Origin: Cristatella mucedo
Taxonomy: Eukaryota; Bryozoa; Phylactolaemata; Cristatellidae
Direction of reading: 5' to 3'
DNA length: 64,000 bases
Assembly (NCBI GenBank): GCA_009760855.2
Contig: WPIO01000006.1
Coordinates: 10,771,501 to 10,835,500 of the forward strand
Part shown: one piece after another, positions 1 to 10,099 of the stretch
Layout: each line of letters begins with the position of its first letter
Numbering within the stretch: the stretch's first letter is position 1
Position numbers and translations under genes: made by a program
Notes under the pieces: generated by a model
Seen by the model: only the letters and a program-made list of their open reading frames with translations
The model's database searches: none
Told to the model about the DNA's origin: nothing

Positions 1-95
1 CTAGTGCTTGGTTATCGATTCTCTTGCAACTTGTTGTAAAGCACGTGGATAGGAGTTCAGTTCTCTTAGGGTGCTATGCAAGCAATCTACTTTTT
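1..95 (+). repeat. LINE A / SINE S1 3' tail fragment
   Basis: The sequence has the family tail: a TAAAGCAC.. arm, a GAGTTCAGTTCTCTTAGGG core and GTGCTATGCAAGCAA, followed by an AT-rich end. It matches the shared 3' end of SINE S1 and LINE A elsewhere in the window. The left side is cut by the window edge. Confidence 0.5.
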
Positions 96-149
96 ATTAT
101 CACCATTAGTACCGTGCTTTTGAGTGCTACTAACGGTCACAGCAGGGCG

Positions 150-335
150 CATGCAGTGCTGCTGCTTACGGTTCACCTTCCGAGGGGCTAAAGCTACCTA
201 AAGCCCTGCCGTGTTTCCTTTGCTGCAAATGTAAAGCACCTAGAAAGAGATTGAGTTCTCTGAGGGCGCTTTATCGAGCGTATCATTATTGTTATTGTTA
301 TTATTATTATTATTACCTCTGTATACTGCCCAGTC
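150..335 (+). mobile_element. LINE A 3' end with (ATT)n tail
   Basis: This holds the 3' UTR end of LINE family A: CTTTGCTGCAAATGTAAAG, then the hairpin AGCACCT..GAGGGCGCTTTATC, then ATTATTGTTATTG(TTA)n. It is 5' truncated with no coding part. From 335 to 760 I recognise nothing. Confidence 0.75.
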
Positions 336-759
336 TTCCACATCGAAGACAAAATTCGAGAACTATAGCCGAATGTGAAGGACAGCTATAGGAGCAAGTA
401 GTGCAGCAGCAGCAGTTTAGAACTGCTACTGCTTAGACAGGGAAGCAGCCTCGGCATCAGGGGAGACCTGCATAGTCGTTGCGTATTGGGTAAGAACTGT
501 CGAAGTAAGCTCTGTTATAATAATAATAAGAGTAACAGAAGCATCTACCGCTAGCACGCATTGAGCAAACACAATGAGGTCTCATTCAAAGAGGAGCTGA
601 GGACGTCTAGTTGCTGCTGCTGTGCCAGCTAGTCGTGGTGCTAAGCAGTGACCGACCATGTTTGGTTTGCTCTGGCTTGTAGCAACTGCTTTACGGGAGG
701 CATCGGACCAACTAGACGTATCATACCGCCGTCGAAAGAAAAGCACGGTGATACAGTGA

Positions 760-1300
760 TACATGGATCCAATAAATGCTGTGATTAATTAACGCGTTTT
801 TAGCTTCTTTTTAAATATCAAGTCAGAGGATTTCGTGACGCCAGTCGGAAGTGAGCTCCCGGCCTTGGGAACGTACGAACTAAAGTCTCGGTCTCCAAAG
901 GATTTGAGGTTAGCAGGAGTTACAGGTAAACGATTACATTCAAAAAAGCGGATGTAGTAGGATTCTTGGCTTGGCGGGGGAGTAGATCTGATAGGTAGAC
1001 TGGAGCCAGAGAATGAAGGGACCTAAAAGTGAGCGACAGAACTGTGAAGTCGGTTGGAAGTGCATTGCTTGATTGGGAGTCAGTGCATGTCGTCGAGAAG
1101 CGGTGTGACGTGGCAACTGCGACGCTCACGACAGGCAAGCCTACTACAGTGTTTTGCACCAACTGTAAGCGCCTGATTGCACAGGCCGGTAGACCGTCAA
1201 GCAGTGAGTTACAGAAGTCGAGACGGGTGTCACAAATGCATGGATCAATTTAGAGTGGTATCCCTATCTAAACAAGCCCGAATTTTAGCAATTGTATGCA
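760..1300 (-). mobile_element. LINE A fragment, C-terminal ORF2 (degraded)
   Basis: Read on the minus strand this corresponds to the end of the family A reverse-transcriptase ORF. Residues such as LTFRSLHSLAPVYLSDLLP are kept, but frameshifts and stops break it. It abuts a plus-strand copy of the same family at about 1302, so this is a mosaic of insertions. Confidence 0.75.
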
Positions 1301-1301
1301 G

Positions 1302-1585
1302 TTGACGACATTTAAAAAAGAAGCTATAAACGCTTAAATTTATCACAGCATTTAGTGGGTCTACATGATTCGTCCTGTGTGTGCTTTTGCTTGCTGACAC
1401 CGTGCATGCTGCCATTAACCATATTTGCGTGCTGACCCTGTGCATGACTCAGCTAAGCTTGTTGTCATTGAGCATGCAGCCACTAACCGTTCAATCGTGC
1501 TTCCTTTGCAGCAAATGTAAAGTGCCTAGAAATAGATTGAGTTCTCTGGGGGTGCTACAACAAATGTATTATTATTATTAATATG
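1302..1585 (+). mobile_element. LINE A 3' end, opposite orientation
   Basis: It starts with the end of the ORF (GACATTTAAAAAAGAAGC.., then AGCATTTAGTGGGTC), continues through the 3' UTR (CCATGCATGCTGCC-like and GTGCATGACTC-like segments) and ends with the hairpin tail and (ATT)n at 1565-1580. It is 5' truncated. Confidence 0.75.
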
Positions 1586-1790
1586 CAGTGAGTTACAGAG
1601 GTCAAGACGGGATGTCACAAATGCATAGACAAATTTAGGTGCAATATCCATGTCTAAGCAAGCACGAATTTTAGCAATGTTATGTAGCTGAAAGTAAGCA
1701 GTCTTGACTGTGGAGCTGATTCTGTCGTCTAATGCAAGTTCACTTTGAAACAGGACACGTAGATGTTGCCTAACTCGAGTAATGCGAGCT
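1585..1790 (-). mobile_element. LINE A fragment, mid ORF2
   Basis: Minus-strand family A sequence equivalent to the FQLHNIAKIRACLD region. It repeats a segment also present at 1195-1290, so it is an independent fragment rather than the other side of a simple insertion. Confidence 0.65.
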
Positions 1791-1854
1791 AGATCAGGAT
1801 ATCAGCATCAGCTATAATATGAGATACTTGGCAACAGGACCGGAAAATGCTTAT

Positions 1855-2005
1855 GTGCGTGGCTTAAGAGTAAGATGTTCGCACTTCCCAATATGGATCG
1901 TGGGTTCGAGTTCTGCAGCAGACAATCCTTGATTACTTGCCGCTAGGTGGGTGATGGCAGCTTCTGGGACCTTCTGCTGCCATGTAAGTAAAGCTATTCG
2001 ATCAG
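1855..2005 (+). mobile_element. SINE S2 copy (tRNA-derived)
   Basis: The head is tRNA-like with a B-box (GTGGGTTCGAGTTC at about 1900). The S2 body follows (ATTACTTGCCGCTAG..GGTGATGGCAGCTTC..CTGCTGCCATGTAAG). The A-box side is degraded. Family assignment rests on comparison with the better copy at 20240-20412. Confidence 0.6.
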
Positions 2006-2439
2006 CCGACCTTCAGCTTTCACATTCTCCCAATACCGGCACGATCGGACCAACAGGAAGTGCCACAACACGCCGTGAGCTAAGCTCCTTTCCAATAAAA
2101 CCGCCAGCTTAGACCGTACATAAAAGATCAGTGCTCTGTCGTACAGCAGCTCAATACGAGCTGTTTGAGCAACCTCTGCAAAATGTCCTGCAGGCACTGG
2201 TAACTGACTAACCAGCCACTAACTGCTCGGCGTCTTGGTCTAGCTCGTAGCTGGGAACCGATCCTGATGTCTGCGTTGACATCAGCACTGCTCTATTACC
2301 ACTGCTTTTAGAATCCTCACTCTCTCGTCCATTTTGTTCCATCTGATGTTGCAGAAACATTTGAAAGTGGTAATTATTGCTTTCGGCAGGCGATACTTTT
2401 ACTTGGCAATCTGGGAAGACCTTTTATGAGGCTGAGCAC

Positions 2440-2600
2440 CAACAGCCTCATTTATGTAGGAGCAGAAGAGCCTTTGCCTCTATTACCCAGCTCACATTAA
2501 GCAATAAATGATTGCCTGCTGTAGGACTCGAACCCACGACCTAGGTTGTAAAGAGTGAGCACCTTACCCTTGGCATAAGACGGCGGTTAATAACGGTGAC
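2440..2600 (-). mobile_element. SINE S2 copy (tRNA-derived)
   Basis: Minus-strand S2. The B-box complement (GGACTCGAACCCACGACC) is near 2527, and the tail complement CAACAGCCTCATTTATGTAGG is at the left. No recognisable feature lies between 2010 and 2440. Confidence 0.65.
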
Positions 2601-2727
2601 TCGAACCGGGTGAACCGGTGTCGATAGTATTGCCGACATTTTGCCCCATTTTTTCGGAGCCAGAGGGGGGAGATGCTCACTCTCCACAAGCCAGTTTTCG
2701 GTATCGAGTCTGGTTGCAGGAAAATAC

Positions 2728-2805
2728 TTTATTGCCTACTTCAAGCGGGAGTGATAGCCGCTAGAGGCTCTTTTCTGCCGCTATGTAAATGAGACAGTTG
2801 AATGA
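2728..2805 (+). mobile_element. SINE S2 tail fragment
   Basis: The body and tail of S2 only: GTGATAGCCGCTAGAGGCTC, then CTGCCGCTATGTAAATGAGA. The tRNA head is missing. Nothing is recognised from 2810 to 3250. Confidence 0.6.
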
Positions 2806-3249
2806 GCCTTTCTTTTTTCATACTGACCATGGAAACGCCTGCGCGCTGAAACATTGAAAAAGAGAACGCTACGTAGACAAGTGTCGTCCTCGCATAAGAC
2901 TCGTTTTGCCTCTGCTTGCACATAGGTATCGTTTTAGTCTTTTAATTGACACTTTTTTCATGTGTAACGCATTGTATGTGTTGTGATCTATTTCGCTCGC
3001 GTCACTGCAACGAAAAGAAACCGTTTGCACGTCTTGGCTGAACAGAGAGCCTGCAGCAGCGCTATCAATGGTTTCTAGCACTCCGACCGCTACGCGATGA
3101 ATCGTTGTAATCCAGGATCGGAGGTTACCACTAACGCAACTAGTTCTGCGGGAAGGCAGAGGGAGCATCTCGCGGATAAAAATACTGCAAATGAAAGAGA
3201 TTGAAGCAAAGGAAAATACGGCGATGCAGCCATTTTCTGGCTATGCCGC

Positions 3250-3400
3250 ATGTGCCCCAGCTGATGTGTAGGTCCACCGGTTCTCGAATACTGTCACCGG
3301 ATATGTATAAAACATCGGGCTGCCAGCTGGATTCGAAACCCGACCTACGGGTCAGAAGTCCGAAATAACTATTATTTGGCTAGCCTTCCCTGATTATAAG
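3250..3400 (-). mobile_element. Possible third tRNA-derived SINE (S3)
   Basis: A B-box complement (GGATTCGAAACCCGACCTAC) at about 3330 lies in a segment unlike S1 or S2. No second good copy was seen in the window, so this could be a chance match. Confidence 0.3.
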
Positions 3401-3422
3401 TATCTTGTACTGTACAATTGTA

Positions 3423-3481
3423 ATTGGTATTATTTCCTTTGAAGTTGAGAATTATCTCACTTCAAAGGAAACAATACCAAT
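3423..3481. repeat. Near-perfect hairpin, about 26-bp arms
   Basis: The arm ATTGGTATTATTTCCTTTGA is mirrored by its reverse complement ending at 3481. There is one substitution, one unpaired T and an AATTAT loop. This could be a miniature foldback element or a hairpin RNA. No function is claimed. Confidence 0.7.
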
Positions 3482-3785
3482 GGCATTACTCAGTTGGGAT
3501 GACATCAGGTGTAAATATTTTACAGTGCATATTGTCCGTATTTATTGAAAGATACTTTCTATGGCAGCATACTTCGTGGCGAGATAAATCAAAAGAAATA
3601 TTAAGAACCCAAAAGTGTCTCAGAGATCTGCTCCTACAGCGACAGCAGTCGCTACTTTCTAGGAGTTTTGCTCGGGCTCTCGCTTTGTGCTTTCGCTTTT
3701 ACATTTCGACCGTGACTATGCTGGCTTTATGCTCGAGAGTTTTCTATTGCGAAATCAAAGCCTAAGCGGCCCTCGGGGCACGTAA

Positions 3786-4430
3786 GGCAATAATAATAAT
3801 AATAATAATACACTTGATAAAGCACACTCAGAGAGCTCAATCTCTTTCTAGGCGCTTTACATTTGCTGCAAAGGGAAACGCGAGTGAATGGTGAATGATA
3901 TCATGCTTGATAAACAACATGAATAACATGGTTAGGGGTGGCATGCACACGGTCAGCATGCAAGTGTGGTTAATGGCAGCATGCACAGTGTCAGCACACA
4001 TAAGCACATCAGGGACGAATCACAGGGACCCACTAAATGCTGTCCTAAATAGGTGCGTTTTTAAGTTCTTTCTAAATGTGGTTAAGTCAGGGGGTGTTGT
4101 GACGCAAGTCGGGAGTGAGTTCCAGGCTTTGGGAGCATACAAACTAAATGCACGGTTTCCAAAGGATTTGAGGTTTGTACGAGGTATTGGTAAGGTGTTG
4201 GATTCCGGAAAGAGGGTGGTGCAATGCTTGGCCTGGTGGTGGAGTAGATCTGATAGGTAGGCTGGAGCCAAAGAATGAGGTGACCTAAAAGTGAGCGACA
4301 AAACCTTGAAGTCGATCCGTTGCTTGACTGGTAGCCAGTGCAGGTCGGCGAGAAGTGGCAACTGTGACGCTCACGACAGACAAGCCTAGCTGCAGAGTTT
4401 TGCACCAGCTGCAACCACTAAACTTCCTCT
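3786..4430 (-). mobile_element. LINE A copy, 3' half, 5' truncated
   Basis: The minus-strand element starts at its (AAT)n tail (3788-3812), then the hairpin tail, the 3' UTR and the end of the ORF. On the minus strand (4020-4361) it reads LADLHWLPVKQRIDFKVLSL and SLAPAYLSDLLHHQAKH, ending in FRTAFSGSL. It stops at about 4430 without TSDs that I could define. The HWLP and AWNSLP motifs are those of the CR1/L2 group of non-LTR retrotransposons. Confidence 0.85.
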
Positions 4431-4555
4431 CACACATCAGAGAGAAACTAAGTATGAAGTGAGCAGCTGGGGAAAGTAGCGGTGCAAGACGGCTGGACAG
4501 TGTGCCACTATTAAGCAACAGGAGAGAATAATACTGAAAATAATAGCACAATATA

Positions 4556-4692
4556 AATCATTTGTATAGCGCCCTAAGAGAACTTAATCTCTATTCAGGC
4601 GCTTCACGTGTGCCTTGGGGCTCGAGCCCAGGACCTCAGCCAGACCTCGGTCGGGGCGAGCACCTTAACCGCTGGACCAAACCAGCTCGGCA
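4556..4692 (-). mobile_element. SINE S1 copy (tRNA head, LINE A-like tail)
   Basis: Read on the minus strand, a tRNA-like head has an A-box-like GGTCCAGCGGTTAAGG and a B-box GGGCTCGAGCCC. The tail is AAGCGCCTGAATAGAGATTA, then AGTTCTCTTAGGGCGCTATA. The tail is homologous to the 3' hairpin of LINE A, the usual arrangement for a SINE mobilised by its partner LINE. This is the best S1 copy in the window. Confidence 0.8.
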
Positions 4693-4699
4693 GCTACGT

Positions 4700-6060
4700 A
4701 GAAATACAGCCGCGGCGGACCGCACAGGTTAGAGTAGGCATTTTGGCTCGTACCCTCCGCTAGGCGAGAAGCCGACGTAGCGCTTTTAGCAAACAGGACA
4801 CGCAGCTACATTTAAAGACTTGGGCTAGCTGCTAGCGCTTCCCACATCGGCAGGCGGTGCTAGCCCGACAGGCCAGACAGGGCAGGGCATCTCGGACAAT
4901 TGGCAATGCAAGCAATCCGCGTTCCTTAGACGCCGATACAAATAGGTAAATCTGATCAGTCCCTACACTCCGCCCGCGAAGCAGGTGCTAACGCGGGTGG
5001 AGACCAGAGGGTGGCTGCCGGCCAGAAGGGCACCTGCTGGCTCACCAGCGCCCGGGCGGCAGGACTAGGACAAAGCCTGATCTAATAAAACCCATCTAAG
5101 CCCTATGGCTCGGTAGGTGGCGGGTGGGGGGGGGGGGTGGCGTGAGTCACCTTCATCAGTGAGTGGCCCGTCATTACTTGTCCTACCGGAGCCTATCTAT
5201 CGTCAGATCGAAGGCGACGCTGCGGCGGCTAGCGAGGCCAGCTGAGTGCCCTGCTCTGAGCGCCGCGCCGCGTGCAATCCTCGGCTCGATTCAAGTCTCG
5301 GTGCGTCAATACCGAATGACGATCGGCCGCTCCGATGCCTGGCCGACAGCGAGAGCTAATGAATGCTATTAGCTGGATGGCCGTAGCTTACTCGCTGGCT
5401 CTTTGTGCCTGAAGCTTCGCTAAAATTGGCTAGCCGCTGAGGCAGAATCGGAAACATGCACGGCTGTCGCCGAGATCAAGGTCTCCGCATTTAGATTCTT
5501 TCGGGATGCCGTCATACACGCATGCAATGAGCGATGGCGGTAGTCCGACAAAGTTTACTGATGGGATATGAATCACACACTGAGTAATTGTAAGTAGGAG
5601 TATCGATTGAGGATCCACACAAAGAGGCTCAGGAAGCCATTTTGGCCTTGATCTCAAAGGCGAAGGCGCGTCGAGCAGGCGAAAGCATCAACGAGCGGCT
5701 GCGGTAAATTCGAGCGGGAGGCGTCCGTGGCAGCGTCGCCGCTGAGGGCCTCGTGCAATGATAGCCACCAGCCTTGTGCCGCCGGTTTAGCATCCGGTTT
5801 GTGAGCAGCGGCGGCGGCGGCCGTGCGCGAGCTAAGCTCTCCAGTCAACCGAGCCTAAGCTCACCGAATCCCATGCAAGCGGCTCGAAGGGGAGGATGCT
5901 CGCTCGACGGGCGACCGCCGAGCTCCTCCGAGCCAGGCCCAACAAACCGAGCCCACCCGACTTGACGCCGAAATGACACGCATACCAACCCCCCCACCCA
6001 CCCGAGAAGGCCCGCTTCCGTTCGGGATAAGCTTTACAACGAGTCCCGAGCGACGATTAT
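4700..6060. other. Unannotated flanking DNA
   Basis: I see no gene or recognisable element here. It contains a (G)10-type run at about 5127-5136 and a moderately GC-rich stretch at 5640-5960. Short open frames show no domain signal. Confidence 0.5.
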
Positions 6061-6350
6061 ACTAGATTAGACTAGTTCGACATAACCCTGTACGTACAAG
6101 GGAGCACGAACAGTAAACGAGACCGAACAATGATCAGAGAGGGTCAGTGGGCACACCACAAGGTCAGTGGGGAGGACATTCTTAGTGATCACGAGATCTA
6201 GAATATGGCCACCGATGTGGGTGGTATGATTGACGTGTTGGACCAAACCAAAATTCTCCAGACAGTCAAGAAATAAGCGGACCTGGCTGTTGATAGGGTT
6301 GTCAACGTGAATACTGAAGTCTCCAGCAATCAGTAACTGCCTATACATGG
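6060..6350 (-). mobile_element. LINE endonuclease domain fragment
   Basis: The minus-strand frame at 6067-6348 encodes 93 residues with the C-terminal signature of an APE-type endonuclease: LLIAGDFSIHVDNP (the GDFN-like motif), HILDLVITK, and SDHCSVSF (the catalytic SDH motif). Non-LTR retrotransposons of the CR1/L2 group carry this domain upstream of the reverse transcriptase. It is the only endonuclease piece in the window. The frame is open but short, so it is a dead fragment. Confidence 0.8.
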
Positions 6351-7215
6351 ACCGACTTGGATGTGGTATCCCTGTCTAAGCTGGCCCGAGTTCTTGCAAT
6401 GCTATAACAATACTAAAAAAATAATACACTTGATAAAGCGTCCTCAGAGAACTCAATCTCTTTCTAGGCGCTTTACATTTGCTGCAAAGGAAACACGATC
6501 GAGTGGTGAGTGGTATCGTGCTTGATAAACAACAAGAATAACTGAGTTAGGGGTGACACGCACAGGGTCAGCATGCAAGTGTGGTTGGTTAGTGGCAGCA
6601 TGCAACAGTGTCAGCACGCATAAGCACATATAAGGACGAATCGCAGGGACCCACTAAATGCTGTCATAAATAGATGCGTTTTTATTTCTTTTTAAATGTG
6701 GTCAAGTCAGGGGATGTGGTGACGAAAGTCGGGGGCAGCTAAAAGTAGGCAAATTTGACCGTGGAGCTGTAATCATCGTCTAGTGAAAGGTCGCTTTAAA
6801 ACTTTTAAAACAGGTCACCCAGATTTCTCGCTGAGGCTGCAAGAGAAATGCTGGCAGAGCCGCAGAGCCCATCTTTAGGGATTGGTTTTCCGCGGATCCA
6901 ACCATTTGTGAGCAGCACTAGGTTTCTCCTTCTAGAAGTAAGTTGGTTGTTTATATCGTCACTCAATGTGAGAAAGTTGGTTGCGAATGCGAAACCTAAT
7001 TGCAAATGCTCGAAATACATGCATTAACGAAATTTAGCGAGCTCGCTGTACCGGAAAGCATGGCAGGATCAAAGCACAAGTACAGCTGCGCATCGTCCGT
7101 ATAGAAATGACTGAGCCCAGACTGCGCTCGATACATTCATTACATCGGTAAGAGTGAAGAGTATAACTTGTGAAACGAAGTGGACCGAGCACCGAACGCT
7201 TCGGTACCGTGTGCT
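6350..7215 (-). mobile_element. LINE A mosaic: 3' tail plus old RT fragment
   Basis: A tail-bearing 3' end (AATAATACACTTGATAAAGC at 6419 onward) continues to about 6735. It then joins an older, diverged RT section to 7215, where the minus strand reads NFLTLSDDINNQ, ARNLGDLF and VLGPLRFTSYTLHS. The older section keeps the frame across the site that is frameshifted in the young copies at 49.6 and 58.2 kb, so it serves as an internal outgroup. Confidence 0.7.
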
Positions 7216-7219
7216 TTAG

Positions 7220-9100
7220 GGGCACATCGGACGACTATTAAATACAAAAGCATGGCCTCGTTGAGGTAATCCGAACCCATGGCCCGCCTGCCTCGGCTCG
7301 ATCAGACCCGGAGCTCTGCCGAGAGACAGCGACATTCGGACCGGCGTTCCGTTGAAACTACACCCAGCAATAGCCAGCGACGTCGCCGAAACTAACGGAT
7401 TATTGCGGGCCGGTTGTGCGCCCGAGGGGGATGGGTGAGGTCGACCTTACGCAGGGCAAAGCGATCCTACCGGCTAAAACTAAAAGAACCGCCTCAATCT
7501 GAATACAGCGGACCCTACCGCATCCCTGCAACCGCTAGCGACGGTCTGCACCCTGAAGGTGGCTCCCTACAGCCCGCTAGCGAACAAGCTGCTATGCAGT
7601 GCAGCCACAGAAACAAAGCGGTGCAGTCTTGGTGCAGACTTTTTTCGTCTCCGTAGGTTCGGTCTCACGGTAGTGAGACCGAACAGGATATTCAGTCTCA
7701 GACACGAACTTCCTTAGCTGCACCCTGAAAATTGTGCATTTGTTATTCTCGGACCTAACCATTGGCGGCCTTTTCTAGGTTTGTCTATATCGTTAATTCG
7801 ATCGGCTAGCCTACCAGCCTGGCATCCTGCTTAATGTAGCGCATTAGTCGGCCTACTCGCCAGTTCGTGTCCTCTGTCAGCACGATTGCTTTTAGATTTA
7901 CGTTATTTAAGGACCTCAACAGGTCTCGCTGTCAGACTATCTCCCTCGCTCGCTAAGATTTAACTAACGGGTCCCAGCGGATTTTCGTGGTTAGATTCGC
8001 TCCCCCGGCAGCGCTATAGTTAAAACCAACCGAAGCAGAATGCCCGCATTCGTGGCTATCGGCGAGCTCTTCTGCAAACTAGGCGGGGGAGGGGAGAGGC
8101 ACCCACTAGTCTGCATCCAGCTCCACCGCCGGATAGAGCCCCAAGGCGCACGCGGAATCGCTTGCATATAGAGATTGCGTTATCTCGGGGTGCTATACAA
8201 ATTACATAGGGGCATATTTACTGTATATAATTAATATGCGCCACTCTTGCAAGCCGAGCCGTCCAACCTTAACGTCGCTTTGTCGAACTGCTCCCAATTG
8301 CCACCGGACTGCCGCTCAAGCCACTCAATCGCGAGTGTCCCCCCCCCCGCTCTGTTCGACGTCGGCTTTTTCTAGGCTTCTTTCGCTGCAAGGTAGCTAA
8401 TTGCACGAGAGCCAGCTCCAAGAGCGGCGGCGCAATAAGCGCCGTCGTCGAAGGAGTAGGACAAGCCGCTTGCTGCTCAGCTGCCGATCAGCCAAACAAT
8501 GAGCCTAGAAGAGTGGAGATGTCGGCCGAGCGTTAGTCCGGCAGTCTGACCTTTCTAATCGAGTCCAGATTACTCCTCAAGCCTCGAGCTCGAACGCTCG
8601 AAGCTCTCGAGTTTGGCACGAGGCCAGCCTCGCGAAGCATGCCTCGCGTGCGTCGGAGCGCGGCGGCGGCGGCTCGCCGTGCTAGCTGACTATGCTGGCC
8701 TCCGCGGCTGCTGGATATTCAGCTTCCAGAGTTTGATCCAAGGAAAGAAAAAGAGCTTCCTCTCGGATCTGGTCGATGGGAGAATTGGGTGGGGCACGCA
8801 TGAAATGAACTGGTCAGGATATAACCGACCTGACTAATCTACTATAAATTCGGCGGATGTTCCGTTGAAGGTGCGACCAAAAGCAGTTGATACGGTGGAG
8901 TCTTGAGCTCGCCGCGTGCCTATTTCGTGCTGCGAACAAGCTGCTAGTCTCGATCCGTATGTGATCGGTATGCAGATTTCTCGACTGATGCAGACGGTTA
9001 GAGTCTTAGATGTCCTCCCCCTATGGGGAAAGGTGATCCTGCCACGTAGGAACGGTCGTCGCTTGAGGCGCTGCCCGTGTGACACACAACGGTAAACTGC
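7220..9100. other. Unannotated flanking DNA with one hairpin
   Basis: No gene recognised. It contains a 12-bp perfect hairpin (7657-7684), an S1/LINE A tail fragment (8165-8212: AGAGATTGCGTTATCTCGGG, then GTGCTATACAAATTA) and a (C)9-type run near 8340. Confidence 0.5.
7657..7684. repeat. Perfect hairpin, 12-bp stem, 4-nt loop
   Basis: GTTCGGTCTCAC, loop GGTA, then GTGAGACCGAAC. There is no following T-run or gene context, so I do not call it a terminator. Confidence 0.8.
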
Positions 9101-9115
9101 ACTCCGTCTGTCTAC

Positions 9116-9269
9116 AGCTGTAGACTTGTGCTGACTGCCTAGTATTGTATTAGTATAGTACTATTGTAGTAGTGTAGTATTGTATTATTGTATTGTATTA
9201 TTATATTAGTATTGTATTAGTATTGTATTAGTATTATATTGTATATTAGCTGTAGACTTGTGCTGACTG
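9116..9269. repeat. 22-bp direct repeat flanking an ATTGT/ATTAG satellite
   Basis: AGCTGTAGACTTGTGCTGAC-TG occurs at 9116-9137 and again at 9248-9269. Between the copies lies an irregular TATTGTATTAG-type tandem. The layout suggests a local duplication around a low-complexity core. Confidence 0.75.
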
Positions 9270-9427
9270 GTCAGTATTGAACTGGGTCCAGTTAATGCGG
9301 CAAGGTGAAGGGCTGCAAACGGTCACGTGGATCCTGCTATGGCCACTATGCCCATTGCAACAATAACAACAAGCCTTTGGTTTTTGAGTGTAAGTGCATC
9401 GCAAGAAACGTTTATGCATACACGCGT

Positions 9428-9430
9428 GCG

Positions 9431-9480
<50 letters not shown>

Positions 9481-9483
9481 TAT

Positions 9484-9528
<45 letters not shown>

Positions 9529-9530
9529 CT
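9428..9530. repeat. Composite (AC)n-(AT)n microsatellite
   Basis: About 20 AC units are followed by CATATACATATAACAT and then about 20 AT units. Open frames across it (THTHTH, IYIYIY) are not genes. Confidence 0.95.
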
Positions 9531-9555
9531 GTATATAATGCGTATGATATCTTTT

Positions 9556-9655
9556 CGTTTAGGGTATAGGATTTAGGGTTGGGGATTTAGAGTTTGGATT
9601 TAGTATTCAGGATTGAGGCTTAGGGCTTCAATGTTTAGGCTTTAGAGTACACAGT
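9556..9655. repeat. Degenerate TTTAGGG-like array
   Basis: Repeated TTTAGGG, TTAGGG and GATTTAG-type units occur for about 100 bp with drift, resembling an eroded interstitial telomere-like repeat. Confidence 0.45.
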
Positions 9656-9802
9656 TTACACCATCTGGCCACCATGCCGAACGTTATGCTATAGGCACTG
9701 TGCCCATAGCAGAAAGTTAACCCTTCCATGTTAAATGACGCCGTATTCACTGGCGGATCTCCAAGGTAGCTGAATCAGCTGCGGGTGTCCGTCTCAAAAA
9801 AA

Positions 9803-9975
9803 TCGTAGCTGATTTAACAATCTCATTTGTATAGCGACAGAATAGCCTTAGTTAACATCTATCGCCATAGCTTGCAGTTTGCAATAAAAGATCGCCCACA
9901 GCAGGATTCCAAGCCACGATCTCGGTCGCGAAGAGCGAGCCCCAAACCTCATGGGCTATCGCTGCCCTATTGTGT
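9803..9975 (-). mobile_element. SINE S2 copy (nearly full length)
   Basis: Minus-strand S2. It begins with the tail complement TAGCTGATTTAACAATCTCA, passes through TTTGTATAGCGACAG and reaches the B-box complement GGATTCCAAGCCACGATCTC. The head ends near CTATCGCTGCC. Confidence 0.7.
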
Positions 9976-10099
9976 CAAGCACATACAATGGGAAAGTGCC
10001 AAGATGTCTACTGACATCGAGTTTATAGAGCATTATCATGCTTCAGTAAGATGGATACTGCAGGATATCCAGATTGCAGCTCTAGAAAGACTGCGATGA

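Noticed and set aside
1296-1592. Target-site duplication TATGCAG around the nested LINE A at 1302
   Set aside because: GCAG is part of the flanking LINE A sequence itself, and the right flank repeats rather than continues the left flank, so the match is not informative.
9246-9576. THTHTH and IYIYIY frames here and at 24.9, 25.9, 44.8 and 47.7 kb
   Set aside because: They are dinucleotide or tetranucleotide repeats, not genes.
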